A DNA stretch of 64,000 bases. It comes from Pontibacter mucosus. Its GTDB lineage: Bacteria > Bacteroidota > Bacteroidia > Cytophagales > Hymenobacteraceae. Where the stretch lies: positions 434,001 through 498,000 of the forward strand of contig NZ_QBKI01000003.1 of assembly GCF_003054055.1 (NCBI RefSeq), read 5' to 3'. A program made the translations under genes and the position numbers. Every line of letters begins with the position of its first letter. Position 1 is the stretch's first letter. The notes below the pieces were generated by a model, which saw nothing but the letters and a program-made list of their open reading frames with translations, was not told the DNA's origin and ran no database searches. Positions 17,901 to 25,647 of the stretch are shown here, in pieces.

Positions 17901-18037
17901 CTCGCTCGCCTCCGGCGAGTGTGTGCAATCTGGTGGCGTCTCGCCACTGTAGGCAGCAGGTATAAAAAACGTAAACTATAGCAGATAAGCACGGCCAGAG
18001 GCCGCTTTATACTTCTCATTTGCCGGAGGCGAGCGAG
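17901..18037 (-). repeat. MITE/REP-like hairpin element, copy 1
   Basis: A 137-bp element. Its left end CTCGCTCGCCTCCGG is matched by an inverted copy at the right end (16 bp exact, GCCGGAGGCGAGCGAG). Inside are the small hairpins TGGCG-AGA-CGCCA and CGGCC-TCT-GGCCG (minus strand). It is the reverse-complement relative of the element at 21666-21812, with all blocks in the same order. It encodes no protein and lies between convergent dprA and panE. Confidence 0.75.
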
Positions 18038-18051
18038 GAATCATTTAATAT

Positions 18052-18981
18052 TCAAACACCCTTGAGTTCTTGGTACACCTGCTCATACTGTGGCACGGGC
18101 ACGCCATACTTTTGGGCTTCGCGCACCACATAGCCGGTCAGATTTTCCAGTTCCGTTTCTTTTTCCTGGGCGAAATCGCGCTCCATTGAGGAAGTGACAC
18201 CCCGCTGCATCCGCTCCACCACCGCCAGGTTTCGCGTTATAATGTCTTCGGGCAAGGAGATTTCCTTGGCATGAGCCACCTGCACCAGTTCCTGCATCAG
18301 TTGCTGCAGTTGCGCTGCCAGTTCCGGCTTCTCCATTATCTGGCCCATGGTTTGGTGCGTGAGCGAAGTAAGACTGGCCACCGGCGAGATGAACGAGAAC
18401 TTCTCCCATACTTTGCTTTTCACCTCCTGCCCGTAGTGTTCGTGGTTTATCCCGGCTTCGCTGAAAAGGGTTTTGATTCGCTGCAGCGTTTGCTCAGGAA
18501 GCTCCGGGTTGCCCCAGATCAAGCGGTTATACGTGCCCTGCACCTGCACCACGCCGGGTTCTTTTATACTGGCGATGATGTACACGCAACCCCACAGCAC
18601 CTGTGCCTCCGGAAACCGCTCTTGCAGGTAGGCTATACTTTCCACACCGTTAAGTAAAGGAAGTATAACAGTATCAGGTCCGATATTAGGAGCCATTTGT
18701 TCAGCCACCTGCTGCAGACTGTAGCTCTTGACACAGAAAAGGACAAGGTCAAAATGGCCAAGGTCGCCTGTTTCATCCGTTACCATACTTGGCCGGACCA
18801 CCAGCTCCTCCCCATCCAGCGCCAATTTCATCCCTTGCTGTGCTATTAGCTCTTTGTGTTTGCCTCTTGCTATAAAAACAACCTCATGTTTCTCATCGTT
18901 GGCAAAGCGGTTCGCCAGCAGGCCACCATAGTAGCCCCCCACGCCGCCAATGCCCACTACGGCGATTCTATACTTTTTCAT
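18052..18981 (-). CDS. panE: 2-Dehydropantoate 2-reductase
   Basis: 309 residues from ATG 18981 (MKKYRIAVVGIGGVGGYYGG), which gives the NADPH-binding GxGGxG at the very N-terminus; the frame is open upstream but only into the previous gene. ApbA/PanE features continue with [21 protein letters not shown] and the catalytic-lysine region KVWEKFSFISPVASLT. It reduces ketopantoate to pantoate in pantothenate/CoA synthesis; paralogues act on other 2-oxo acids, so the substrate is inferred. It starts 5 nt after the CDF gene stop, implying an operon. Confidence 0.85.
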   Translation of the reverse strand: MKKYRIAVVGIGGVGGYYGGLLANRFANDEKHEVVFIARGKHKELIAQQGMKLALDGEELVVRPSMVTDETGDLGHFDLVLFCVKSYSLQQVAEQMAPNIGPDTVILPLLNGVESIAYLQERFPEAQVLWGCVYIIASIKEPGVVQVQGTYNRLIWGNPELPEQTLQRIKTLFSEAGINHEHYGQEVKSKVWEKFSFISPVASLTSLTHQTMGQIMEKPELAAQLQQLMQELVQVAHAKEISLPEDIITRNLAVVERMQRGVTSSMERDFAQEKETELENLTGYVVREAQKYGVPVPQYEQVYQELKGV

Positions 18982-18986
18982 GTGTT

Positions 18987-19985
18987 TTAATAAGTTCCGT
19001 GTTTGCGGTCTGCAATAACTTTTTCGAAGTCCCATTCTACGCGCTCCTGGAATGGCTGCCGGCGCACTTCGCAGTTAGCCTTGGAACAGATGGCGCAGGA
19101 CGGCATGATGCAGGGATCGGTATGAATAAAGAGTTCGATGCTCGGGTCAATCTGCTCTCGTACTACCTGAGCAACCGCCTCTACCTCGTCATGGGCCTCC
19201 TGCACGTTCAGATACCAGGGCACGGTTAAGTGACAATCGATGTGCAACGTGGAGCCATACTTGATGACGCGGAGGTTGTGGATGTCTATCCAGTTCTCGC
19301 GGCGGTTCTCGTTGAGTACCCGCACGATACGCTGCAGCAGCTCATAGTCTGCCTCATCCATAATGCCGGCAATGGAGGAGCGCAGAATGCGGTAGCCGGT
19401 ATACCCGATAATTAACCCGAAAATGATAGCCACCACGCCGTCCAGCCAAACCATGCCGGTGAGGTAGATCAAAAGCAACCCGATGAGGATGCCTGCCGTT
19501 GAATAGGCGTCGGATTTGAGGTGCTTGCCCCCTGCCGCCAGCACCAGGGAGTTGTTTTGCCGGCCTCTCCGCTCGGTTACAAAACCAACCGCGTAGTTAA
19601 CCAGACCAGCCGCTGCGGTAAGTATAATACCCACATCCAGTTGCTGCAGCGGCACAGGGTTTATGAGGTTGGCGATAGACTTGAAGATGATGGCGCCTCC
19701 GGCCACCAATATAAGCGATCCCTCCAGTGTGGCAGCCACAAACTCAATCTTACCATGGCCGTAGGGATGGTTCTCGTCGCGGGGGCGGGCCGAGAGAAAC
19801 AGGCTGTAGAGCGAGAATGCCCCTGCCACCACGTTGATGATAGACTCCAGAGCATCTGTTAAAATGGCGTTGGAGTTGGTGAGCACGAACGCGGTGAACT
19901 TGGTTACCAGCAACAGCAGGCCCACCAACACCACAAACAATTGTAGCCGGATGTTCTCGCTCAGGCTATTGAATTTAGCTCTCAA
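18987..19985 (-). CDS. Cation diffusion facilitator (CDF) metal exporter
   Basis: 332 residues with six predicted membrane helices in the first 215. Family motifs are NSNAILTDALESIIN (helix 2), HPYGHGKIEFVAA and HLKSDAYSTAGI (helix 5; an H-x-x-x-D metal pair). A cytoplasmic ferredoxin-like C-terminal domain follows, extended by a tail with three cysteines (CAICSKANC) that could bind metal. It exports Zn2+, Fe2+ or a similar ion in exchange for protons. The helix 2 ligand set differs from the classic HxxxD, so metal specificity is uncertain. panE follows immediately. Confidence 0.92.
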   Translation of the reverse strand: MRAKFNSLSENIRLQLFVVLVGLLLLVTKFTAFVLTNSNAILTDALESIINVVAGAFSLYSLFLSARPRDENHPYGHGKIEFVAATLEGSLILVAGGAIIFKSIANLINPVPLQQLDVGIILTAAAGLVNYAVGFVTERRGRQNNSLVLAAGGKHLKSDAYSTAGILIGLLLIYLTGMVWLDGVVAIIFGLIIGYTGYRILRSSIAGIMDEADYELLQRIVRVLNENRRENWIDIHNLRVIKYGSTLHIDCHLTVPWYLNVQEAHDEVEAVAQVVREQIDPSIELFIHTDPCIMPSCAICSKANCEVRRQPFQERVEWDFEKVIADRKHGTY

Positions 19986-20100
19986 ACTATGCTTTATCGT
20001 TCAGGGAAAACTAGCTGCGGCAACCTCTGCCTGTGGTAAAGATACAAAGACAGGCCGCAATTGCCTAACCGTAAGCAGCGGGTTAAAGTTGCCTGAGACC

Positions 20101-20388
20101 TTAGTTATCGAGCGTGTCGCTGAGGTCCAGCCAGTTCGGGTTCACCGACTCGATGAGGTAGATGGCGTGGTCGCGGCTGTCGTGCTGGAGCTGTTCCTGG
20201 CGGTGTAAGGCATCCCTTTCGGCGCTGTAATGCTCATAGTATACCAGCCTGGCCGTTTTGCTTTCTGGTCCGGGTACAGCCTGGGTATGGGTGAGCTTGT
20301 ACAGGTCTCCCGCTACGCCTATCTCCACGCTCTGGTGGGTTTGGTCGCCAAAGATATAGACAAAGTAATGTGGCTCTCCTTGCATCAT
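20101..20388 (-). CDS. Divergent GIY-YIG domain protein
   Basis: 95 residues, the length of stand-alone UPF0213-type GIY-YIG proteins. It aligns in pattern: FVYIFGD, then EIGVAGDLYKLTH, KTARLVYYEHYSAERDALHRQEQLQ, and IESVNPNWLDL at the end. The GIY and YIG triplets are replaced (VYI and EIG), and the usual catalytic Arg after the second motif is not visible, so nuclease activity may be lost. It is a single gene with no obvious partner. Confidence 0.8.
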   Translation of the reverse strand: MMQGEPHYFVYIFGDQTHQSVEIGVAGDLYKLTHTQAVPGPESKTARLVYYEHYSAERDALHRQEQLQHDSRDHAIYLIESVNPNWLDLSDTLDN

Positions 20389-20566
20389 ATCATACCTCCT
20401 TTTACGGATTACATATACGTGGCACCGGCTCCTGCGTTTAAACCTGCGGCTGGTTTGGGCAAATTAATTCAGGTAAGGTTATAGCATGTTTTTGTTCTAT
20501 TTTATACTTCCTGCTGCCAGCTGCGTAAGTATGATTTAACTCAACGCGCCCTGTCTGATTTTGCCT

Positions 20567-20983
20567 ATGGAAATCCTTAGAAAAAACTACGTAACGATAA
20601 GCCTGCACCGTCCGGAGAGCCTGCTGGAAGTGAACTGGCTACGCCAGCCGTCGGATAAGGAGTTTAAGCATGCCTACAAACTTAGCCTGGAGATTGCCGC
20701 GCAGGAGCAACTGCGGTATTACCTCTCCGATAACACAATGGGGATAAACCTGGCGATGGCCCTGCAGCATTGGGTATCCGCCTACGGCAGCGATATTATT
20801 GGAAGTTTGAAACTGGAACGCTATGCCCGGGTTATTCCGCCTGATGCCTTTCAGGAAATCGTGTCGTATAAAATGTTTGAGTTTCTGAGCCAGCAGCAAC
20901 AGGCTTCGCTGGAGTTCCGGGTATTTTATAACAGAGCGGAGGCTATGAGCTGGCTGCAGCACGGAACACGACAATTCGCTTAA
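20567..20983 (+). CDS. Conserved protein, STAS/SpoIIAA-like pattern
   Basis: 138 residues from ATG 20567 (a TTG 6 nt earlier is possible). It has alternating strands and amphipathic helices (VTISLHRPESLLEVNWL, SDKEFKHAYKLSLEIAAQEQLRYYLSDN, WVSAYGSDIIGSLKLERYARV) in the order seen in STAS/SpoIIAA-like proteins of Bacteroidota. No membrane segment or catalytic motif is visible. The fold call is inference. The next small gene begins 16 nt downstream, so the two are likely cotranscribed. Confidence 0.65.
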   Translation: MEILRKNYVTISLHRPESLLEVNWLRQPSDKEFKHAYKLSLEIAAQEQLRYYLSDNTMGINLAMALQHWVSAYGSDIIGSLKLERYARVIPPDAFQEIVSYKMFEFLSQQQQASLEFRVFYNRAEAMSWLQHGTRQFA

Positions 20984-20999
20984 ACTAGAACTTACAGCC

Positions 21000-21260
21000 A
21001 TGCCCCTGAACCCTAAGCTAGAGAAGCTGTTAGCGAAAGAATACGAGCCGAACCATCGCCACAATCAGAAGTATGGAGGCAAGGATATTACCTTTATTAC
21101 AAACGAATTGGGTGAGCCTGTTACGCTGTTTATCGGGAAACGAAATGAAGACGGAAGTATAGCCGGCGAGCGTTACGTACGCACTATCGTGCGCCAGCCG
21201 CAGGGCAACGTTATCCTGAAAAGCCACTGGGAGTTAAAGGGAAGAGTCAGCCGCAGTTAA
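21000..21260 (+). CDS. Small conserved protein of unknown function
   Basis: 86 residues, basic and soluble, starting MPLNPKLEKLLAKEY. Residues about 28-80 look like a small beta-barrel (ITFITNELGEPVTLFIGKRN, GERYVRTIV, GNVILKSHWELKG). I do not recognise it. It is close behind the STAS-like gene and ends 3 bp from a convergent small gene. Confidence 0.6.
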   Translation: MPLNPKLEKLLAKEYEPNHRHNQKYGGKDITFITNELGEPVTLFIGKRNEDGSIAGERYVRTIVRQPQGNVILKSHWELKGRVSRS

Positions 21261-21263
21261 CTC

Positions 21264-21464
21264 CTACAGTTCCTCCAGGTCGAAGTCTTTGCCCCGGCCA
21301 TACTTTAGCAGGTCGTGGAGCAGGAAGGTATCCAGCGTGAGCAGGTCTTTCACGCGGTATTCGTTTTCGGTGGGCATCTCCAGCACCTGAAACTCAAAGG
21401 TTTCGCCGTGGTTGGTGAGTTTATACTTTTTGCCTTTACGTAAATTATCAATGGAGATAGCCAT
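21264..21464 (-). CDS. Small protein of unknown function
   Basis: 66 residues: MAISIDNLRKGKKYKLTNHG, then a strand FEFQVLEMP and DLLTLDTFLLHDLLKYGRG. The pattern suggests a short SH3-like beta-barrel of about 60 residues. It has a normal ATG and shares base composition with its neighbours. No function can be given. Confidence 0.55.
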   Translation of the reverse strand: MAISIDNLRKGKKYKLTNHGETFEFQVLEMPTENEYRVKDLLTLDTFLLHDLLKYGRGKDFDLEEL

Positions 21465-21665
21465 ACCCTGCCCTGTCTGCTGTTAACGTGAGAGACAAAT
21501 ATACGAGGCCTAGTGGCAAATCAGCCTACATTAGTTTATACTTTGTTGAATTTATACTTGCCGCTTTCTCCCACAGCCGCTGTCTCGCATGCCAGAAAGT
21601 ATATAGTATAGAAGCATAATAGAAGTATAATACCATTTCCTAGGTCAGTATGGCGTACATCAGTG

Positions 21666-21812
21666 CCCTCGCTCGCCTCTGGCGAGTGTGAGCTATAGGG
21701 CGGCCTTTGGTCATTTTAAGTTTTACAGTATAAGTATAAGTATAAGTATAAGTATAAGTATAAATGGCGGGACGCCACCAAATCATGCACACTCGCCAGA
21801 GGCGAGCGAGGG
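21666..21812 (+). repeat. MITE/REP-like hairpin element, copy 2, with perfect 25-bp inverted ends
   Basis: 147 bp. The first 25 bases (beginning CCCTCGCTCGCC, 21666-21690) are exactly complementary to the last 25 (21788-21812). Each end also folds on itself (CTCGCC-TCT-GGCGAG). Internal blocks GCGGCCT.TGG.C and TGGCG-GGA-CGCCACCA match the copy at 17901-18037 in order. No target-site duplication is evident. It has no coding capacity, so mobilisation would need an enzyme encoded elsewhere. Confidence 0.8.
21727..21762 (+). repeat. Six perfect tandem copies of AGTATA
   Basis: Exactly six hexamers in a row, inside the MITE-like element. Read as AAGTATA overlaps, this is a local pile-up of the same heptamer that is scattered all over the window. 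The other copy of the element has a single AAGTATAAAG near one end instead. Confidence 0.9.
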
Positions 21813-21932
21813 TGCAAGCTAAGGCGCGCAGCTTGTACAGTATCGGTATAAAGTCGATGGTCCTGGGGATTTATACTTTCAGCCTCCCTATAACGTCTGG
21901 TTTGCCTATCTTTGCCGAAAAACGAAGTATAG

Positions 21933-22682
21933 GTGCTAGAGATAATTTATGAGGATGCGCAGTATGTAGCCATCAACAAGCCAAACGGTTTGCTGGTGCA
22001 CCGCACGCGTATTGCCGAGGAGAAGAAGGAGTTTGCCCTGCAACTGCTGCGGGACCAATTGGGCTACCATGTCTACACCATCCACCGCCTCGACCGCGGA
22101 ACATCAGGGGTGCTGCTTTTTGCCAAATCGCCGGAGGCGGCTGCGCCCATAGTGCAGGCTTTTGAGGCCCGGGAGCCGGATAAAACATACTTTGCCATTG
22201 CGCGAGGCTATACTCCTGAAGCCGGGACCATAGACAATCCCATCCGCCCGGACAAAGACCACCAGCACAAGGAGCCGCAGGATGCGGTAACGCATTACAA
22301 CCGCCTGGCCACTGTGGAGCTACAAATACCCGTAGGGCGCTACCAGACCTCCCGTTACAGTTTGGTAAGGATAAAACCTGAAACCGGCCGCATGCACCAG
22401 ATACGCAAGCATTTTGCCCACCTGCGCCACTACATCATCGGCGACAAACGCCACGGCGACTGGCGCCACAACAAGATGTTTCTGGAAGAGTTGGATAGCC
22501 CTTTCCTGCTGCTGCACGCCGCCGAGCTTCGCTTCGTACATCCGTTTACCGGGGCGGATACCAGTATAAAAGCACAGCTACCGCTAAACATGCTGCGCTT
22601 GTGCCGGCAGTTTGGTTGGGAAGGTGTGCTGGCCGAGCAGGAAGCCCTGCCACAGCCGTTGCCTGATGCTACACTTTGTTAA
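21933..22682 (+). CDS. truC: RluA-family tRNA pseudouridine synthase, TruC-like
   Basis: 249 residues from a GTG start. The catalytic Asp is in IHRLDRGTSGVLLFAKS; YFAIARGY and RIKPETGRMHQIRKHFAHL follow as in the RluA family. The segment GDKRHGDWRHNKMFLEE is the TruC-type variant of the usual GDxxYG motif, so it probably makes pseudouridine 65 in tRNA. There is no S4 domain, as expected for TruC. The last 14 nt overlap the convergent unknown gene. Confidence 0.88.
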   Translation: MLEIIYEDAQYVAINKPNGLLVHRTRIAEEKKEFALQLLRDQLGYHVYTIHRLDRGTSGVLLFAKSPEAAAPIVQAFEAREPDKTYFAIARGYTPEAGTIDNPIRPDKDHQHKEPQDAVTHYNRLATVELQIPVGRYQTSRYSLVRIKPETGRMHQIRKHFAHLRHYIIGDKRHGDWRHNKMFLEELDSPFLLLHAAELRFVHPFTGADTSIKAQLPLNMLRLCRQFGWEGVLAEQEALPQPLPDATLC

Positions 22683-23025
22683 GGAACCGGCGCACCATTT
22701 CGAGCTGTGTTCGCGCCACCACCTCGCTTTTGGAGTCGGCGTTGAGCATGGTGAGCATGTACGCCATCGGTGACAGGCGCCAATCCTGCACCACCTCCCC
22801 GTTACGGGATCGGTAAACCGGTTTGAAGTTTTCATGCAGGGGCACGTGCATGCAGCTGCATACTTCAGAAGCGCGCCTGATGGCATGGCTCAGCTCATCC
22901 ATACTTTCGCAGCCTTGCTGTTGCAGCAGGTCTGAGGCATAGCAAGTCAGGTCTTTCTCGGCGAGGCTCTCCAGAAAATTCTCCAGTGGTGCGTAGGTGC
23001 GCGTTTGTTCAATGGTTACTAACAT
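22669..23025 (-). CDS. Protein of unknown function
   Basis: 118 residues, soluble, with four cysteines, two close together (EVCSCMHVPLHENF). The central segment RSRNGEVVQDWRLSPMAYMLTMLNAD is the most distinctive part and the C-terminus is an amphipathic helix. No family is recognised. It starts 30 nt after the J-domain gene stop and overlaps the truC 3' end by 14 bp, so it is probably cotranscribed with the J-domain gene. Confidence 0.6.
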   Translation of the reverse strand: MLVTIEQTRTYAPLENFLESLAEKDLTCYASDLLQQQGCESMDELSHAIRRASEVCSCMHVPLHENFKPVYRSRNGEVVQDWRLSPMAYMLTMLNADSKSEVVARTQLEMVRRFLNKV

Positions 23026-23055
23026 GGCAACGTTTGGCTATAGGTTCGCAAACAA

Positions 23056-23985
23056 TCAGACTGCCCGCGCCTTGCGCAGTTCCCGGAGTCGCTCCAGCAG
23101 GTCGCGCTCCTCTGTGCTGAGGTTGGTGGGCAGTTTTACCTCTATCTTTACGTAAAGATCGCCGTGTTGGCTGGCATGTCCGTAATGGGGCATCCCTTTC
23201 CCACGCAGGCGTAGCGTTTTGCCGTTCTGGGTTCCGGCCGGTATTTTCAGCCGCACCTGGCCGCTCATGGTGGGCACCTGGGCCTCGCCGCCGAGTATGG
23301 CTGTGTACATGTCTACGGGTAAGGTAGTGGTCAAATCGTCGCCGCTGCGCTCAAAACGCGGGTCGGGCAGTACGCGCACGTTAATGTAGAGATCTCCTGC
23401 CGTGCCTCCGCCTGGTGCCGGTGCTCCCTTGCCCTTGATGCGCAGCACCTGTCCGTCCGAAACGCCGGGCTTGGTGGTAATGCGCAGCTGCTGCTCATTC
23501 ACGTTCAGGAGGCGACTGGTTCCGGCATAAGCCTCCTGCAGACTTATCTCCATATCGGCCTGGTAGTCCTGGCCTTTTGTGGGCCTATGGCCACCAAAAC
23601 CGCCGCGCGACCCGCCCCCAAAAAACTGCTCAAAGAAATCGGAGAAGCCGCTGCCACCGCCACCACTGCCAAAGATATCGCTGAAGTCGCCCTGGTAGCC
23701 GCGGAAACCGCCGCCCGGTTGCCCGCCGTAGTACTGACCGCCTGTGCCGCCCTGCTGAAACTGTCGCCAGTTAGCTCCCAGTTGATCATACTGCTTACGT
23801 TTCTCCTCGTCGCCCAGCACCTCATAAGCCTCGCTCACGTCCTTAAACTTCTCCTCGGCCTGTTTGTCGCCTTTGTTTTTATCCGGGTGATACTTCTTGG
23901 CTAAAGCACGGTAGGCTTTCTTTATCTCCGCCTGCGGTGCTTTCTTGTCAACGCCCAGGATTTTATAGTAGTCCTTGTAGTCCAT
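23056..23985 (-). CDS. J-domain co-chaperone of CbpA type (DnaJ without zinc finger)
   Basis: 309 residues. A J domain (1-70) with HPD at residues 33-35 is followed by a Gly/Phe-rich linker (about 75-140, with many GGG and GGF runs) and two C-terminal beta-sandwich substrate domains ([63 protein letters not shown]). The CxxCxGxG repeats of true DnaJ are missing, so it is a class B/CbpA-like partner of DnaK. No dnaK or cbpM is adjacent. Confidence 0.93.
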   Translation of the reverse strand: MDYKDYYKILGVDKKAPQAEIKKAYRALAKKYHPDKNKGDKQAEEKFKDVSEAYEVLGDEEKRKQYDQLGANWRQFQQGGTGGQYYGGQPGGGFRGYQGDFSDIFGSGGGGSGFSDFFEQFFGGGSRGGFGGHRPTKGQDYQADMEISLQEAYAGTSRLLNVNEQQLRITTKPGVSDGQVLRIKGKGAPAPGGGTAGDLYINVRVLPDPRFERSGDDLTTTLPVDMYTAILGGEAQVPTMSGQVRLKIPAGTQNGKTLRLRGKGMPHYGHASQHGDLYVKIEVKLPTNLSTEERDLLERLRELRKARAV

Positions 23986-24117
23986 ACTTCTCAGTTTTCT
24001 ATTTCATACGTTTCCCACTACGGCAGTTGTTTTCCTGTTGCCTCCTTCCCAAAGGCCATATTCGTAGGGTCTGTTACAATCACATACTTTGACTGCTCCG
24101 GAACCGGTAGAACGAAA

Positions 24118-24151
24118 GAAGCACCGTTCTCACGGTGCTTCTCCCTTTTTT
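24118..24151. terminator. Strong hairpin terminator
   Basis: GAAGCACCGT (24118-24127) pairs exactly with ACGGTGCTTC (24132-24141) around TCTC. The T-tract CCCTTTTTT follows on the plus strand; on the minus strand the tail is TTTCGTT. It lies 20 nt beyond the stop of the leftward YqaE gene, so it most likely ends that transcript. Confidence 0.65.
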
Positions 24152-24170
24152 GCTATACTAACAAATCGCG

Positions 24171-24794
24171 TTAGATCGTATCTGTTACCACCAACAGTGC
24201 GTGAATGATACCTGGTATAAAGAACAGGAGCGTCAGGATGATGTTGATCCAGAACGAAGTACCGATGCCATCGTGCAGGAATACAGCCAGCGGCGGGAGG
24301 ATAACTGCCAGGATGATCTCCACTACGGAGGTACGTGAGCCACTCTGGCGCATCATCTCCTTCACTTCCTTCTTCAGTTCTTTTTTCTCAGCCTTGGTCA
24401 TGTCCGCCAGGCGCTCTTTGGCAAGGGCAAGTGCTTCGGCCTCAACAGAAGTCATCTCGCGATCTTCCAGTTTCACTTCTTCCTTCGCGGCTGGTGCTTT
24501 TACCACAGCTGCAGATTTACGTGGGGCCACAGCAGGCTCGGCTTTAACACTTGCTTCCAGCACAGGCTCTGCAGCAGGTGCAGTGGTTTCTATTTCGGTA
24601 GCCATGGCCATTGCCAGGGACGGGGTAAGGTCTTCCACTTCCTCCACCTGAGGGGCTGGTTTGGCTTTTACAGGAGTGTTATAGGCCTCTGGTTTGGCCG
24701 GCGAAAATTTATAGTATTCTGTTGAGTTACAGGAGAAAAGGAATTGTCCTAGTGCCAGTACCACAACTAAATGAAGTAGATTCTTAATTCTCAT
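24171..24794 (-). CDS. YqaE/Pmp3 family membrane protein with lipoprotein N-terminus
   Basis: 207 residues. The N-terminus is a lipoprotein signal (lipobox LFSC, Cys22). An Ala/Pro/Lys/Glu-rich low-complexity segment (about 37-110) and a charged helix (RLADMTKAEKKELKKEVKEMM) follow. The last 55 residues are a Pmp3/YqaE proteolipid: ILPPLAVFLHDGIGTSFWIN and LLFFIPGIIHALLVV, two membrane helices. Plain Pmp3 proteins are about 52 residues and modulate membrane potential or salt stress. The long tethered form is an odd arrangement, since lipid anchoring and two helices would put the linker outside the inner membrane. Confidence 0.88.
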   Translation of the reverse strand: MRIKNLLHLVVVLALGQFLFSCNSTEYYKFSPAKPEAYNTPVKAKPAPQVEEVEDLTPSLAMAMATEIETTAPAAEPVLEASVKAEPAVAPRKSAAVVKAPAAKEEVKLEDREMTSVEAEALALAKERLADMTKAEKKELKKEVKEMMRQSGSRTSVVEIILAVILPPLAVFLHDGIGTSFWINIILTLLFFIPGIIHALLVVTDTI

Positions 24795-24927
24795 AGTCTT
24801 TCCTTAAAGTTAAAAGTATGTTGTCTCACTTTGAAACCTACACGTGCACAGGGAGTTGCCGCACCTGTAGGCAGATGCTAGTTTAAATACTACAAATGAA
24901 GATATTTTGTTTTCCTAATACACAAAT

Positions 24928-25647
24928 TTAATCATTATCTGCATTCGTTTTATACTTTGCCTGCACAAGCTTCAGGCTTTGTTTTACGCTTCGCTGCAAC
25001 TGCTTCCACTTTGCCCCGCCCTCCAGCGGGAACTTTTGGTTCACCTCCAGCTCAATGCCAATGTATTGCCGATCAGTGAATTTGCGGCGTAAATAAGTCG
25101 TAAAGCCATCGGAAACCCCTAAGTAGGGGTAATTAAACCGTACCACCAGCTCGGGCTGCTGCTCGCGGAAGGCCTCTTTCCAGTCACGGCAAAAATTACG
25201 CTCTCCCTCCCGCTTCGGGTCGTAGAGCAAGCCGATGTCTGCCTGCCGCTCCTCCCCGTCCAGCACGGGCGTAAAGCTGTGCACGGAGATATGGAGCACC
25301 TGGTGCCCCACCATCACCAGATCCTGTATGAGCTCCTCCACGCGCTCCCGGTACGGATGGTAATGCGCCTTGAGGATCTGCTCCTGTTCCGGCTGGGGCA
25401 GCTTCCTGGTTATTTCCGAGAAGAGGTTCCGGTGGTGCAACGAGCGGTTAAGCTCCACGAGTAACCTTGAGATAGTAGCGTAAAATGTTTTATCAGCTAA
25501 ATCGGTTAAGTTTTCTAACAGCTCCTGTGCGCCTATGTCATATCCTCTGTGCGATTGCAGGAGCTCTTTCGCATCGGTAAACAATCCTGCGTGTGCCGGC
25601 GGAATCTCGTTGCCGCCGTGCTCGCAGGTAATCAGGGTTTTCAGCAT
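24928..25647 (-). CDS. N-formylglutamate amidohydrolase-like protein
   Basis: 239 residues. It begins MLKTLITCEHGGNEIP, which matches the FGase motif (cEHgG.xiP), with RGYDIGAQELLENLTD, SRLLVELNRSLHH, HISVHSF and IELEVNQKFPLEGG following. The family is a zinc amidohydrolase that cleaves N-acyl-Glu or N-acyl-Asp in histidine breakdown and elsewhere. Its start overlaps the GCS2 gene stop by 7 nt, so translation is coupled. In this operon a role as a peptide or acyl-amino-acid hydrolase is more likely than histidine catabolism, since no hut genes are near. Confidence 0.88.
   Translation of the reverse strand: MLKTLITCEHGGNEIPPAHAGLFTDAKELLQSHRGYDIGAQELLENLTDLADKTFYATISRLLVELNRSLHHRNLFSEITRKLPQPEQEQILKAHYHPYRERVEELIQDLVMVGHQVLHISVHSFTPVLDGEERQADIGLLYDPKREGERNFCRDWKEAFREQQPELVVRFNYPYLGVSDGFTTYLRRKFTDRQYIGIELEVNQKFPLEGGAKWKQLQRSVKQSLKLVQAKYKTNADND

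Larger units (their letters stand above)
21465..21932. other. 468-bp intergenic region, repeat-rich
   Basis: No gene. It holds at least four isolated AAGTATA/TATACTT copies (21530-21630), the second MITE/REP-like element (21666-21812) and, inside that, a six-copy AGTATA array. The short frame at 21764-21952 is made of the element itself and is not a gene. The truC GTG start follows directly. Confidence 0.6.

Noticed and set aside
21764..21952. Short frame starting in the MITE-like element
   Set aside because: Its sequence is the repeat itself, including the inverted end, and it overlaps truC.
24928..25647. FGase as part of a histidine utilisation (hut) operon
   Set aside because: No hutH, hutU or hutI is in the window, and the gene is translationally coupled to GCS2.
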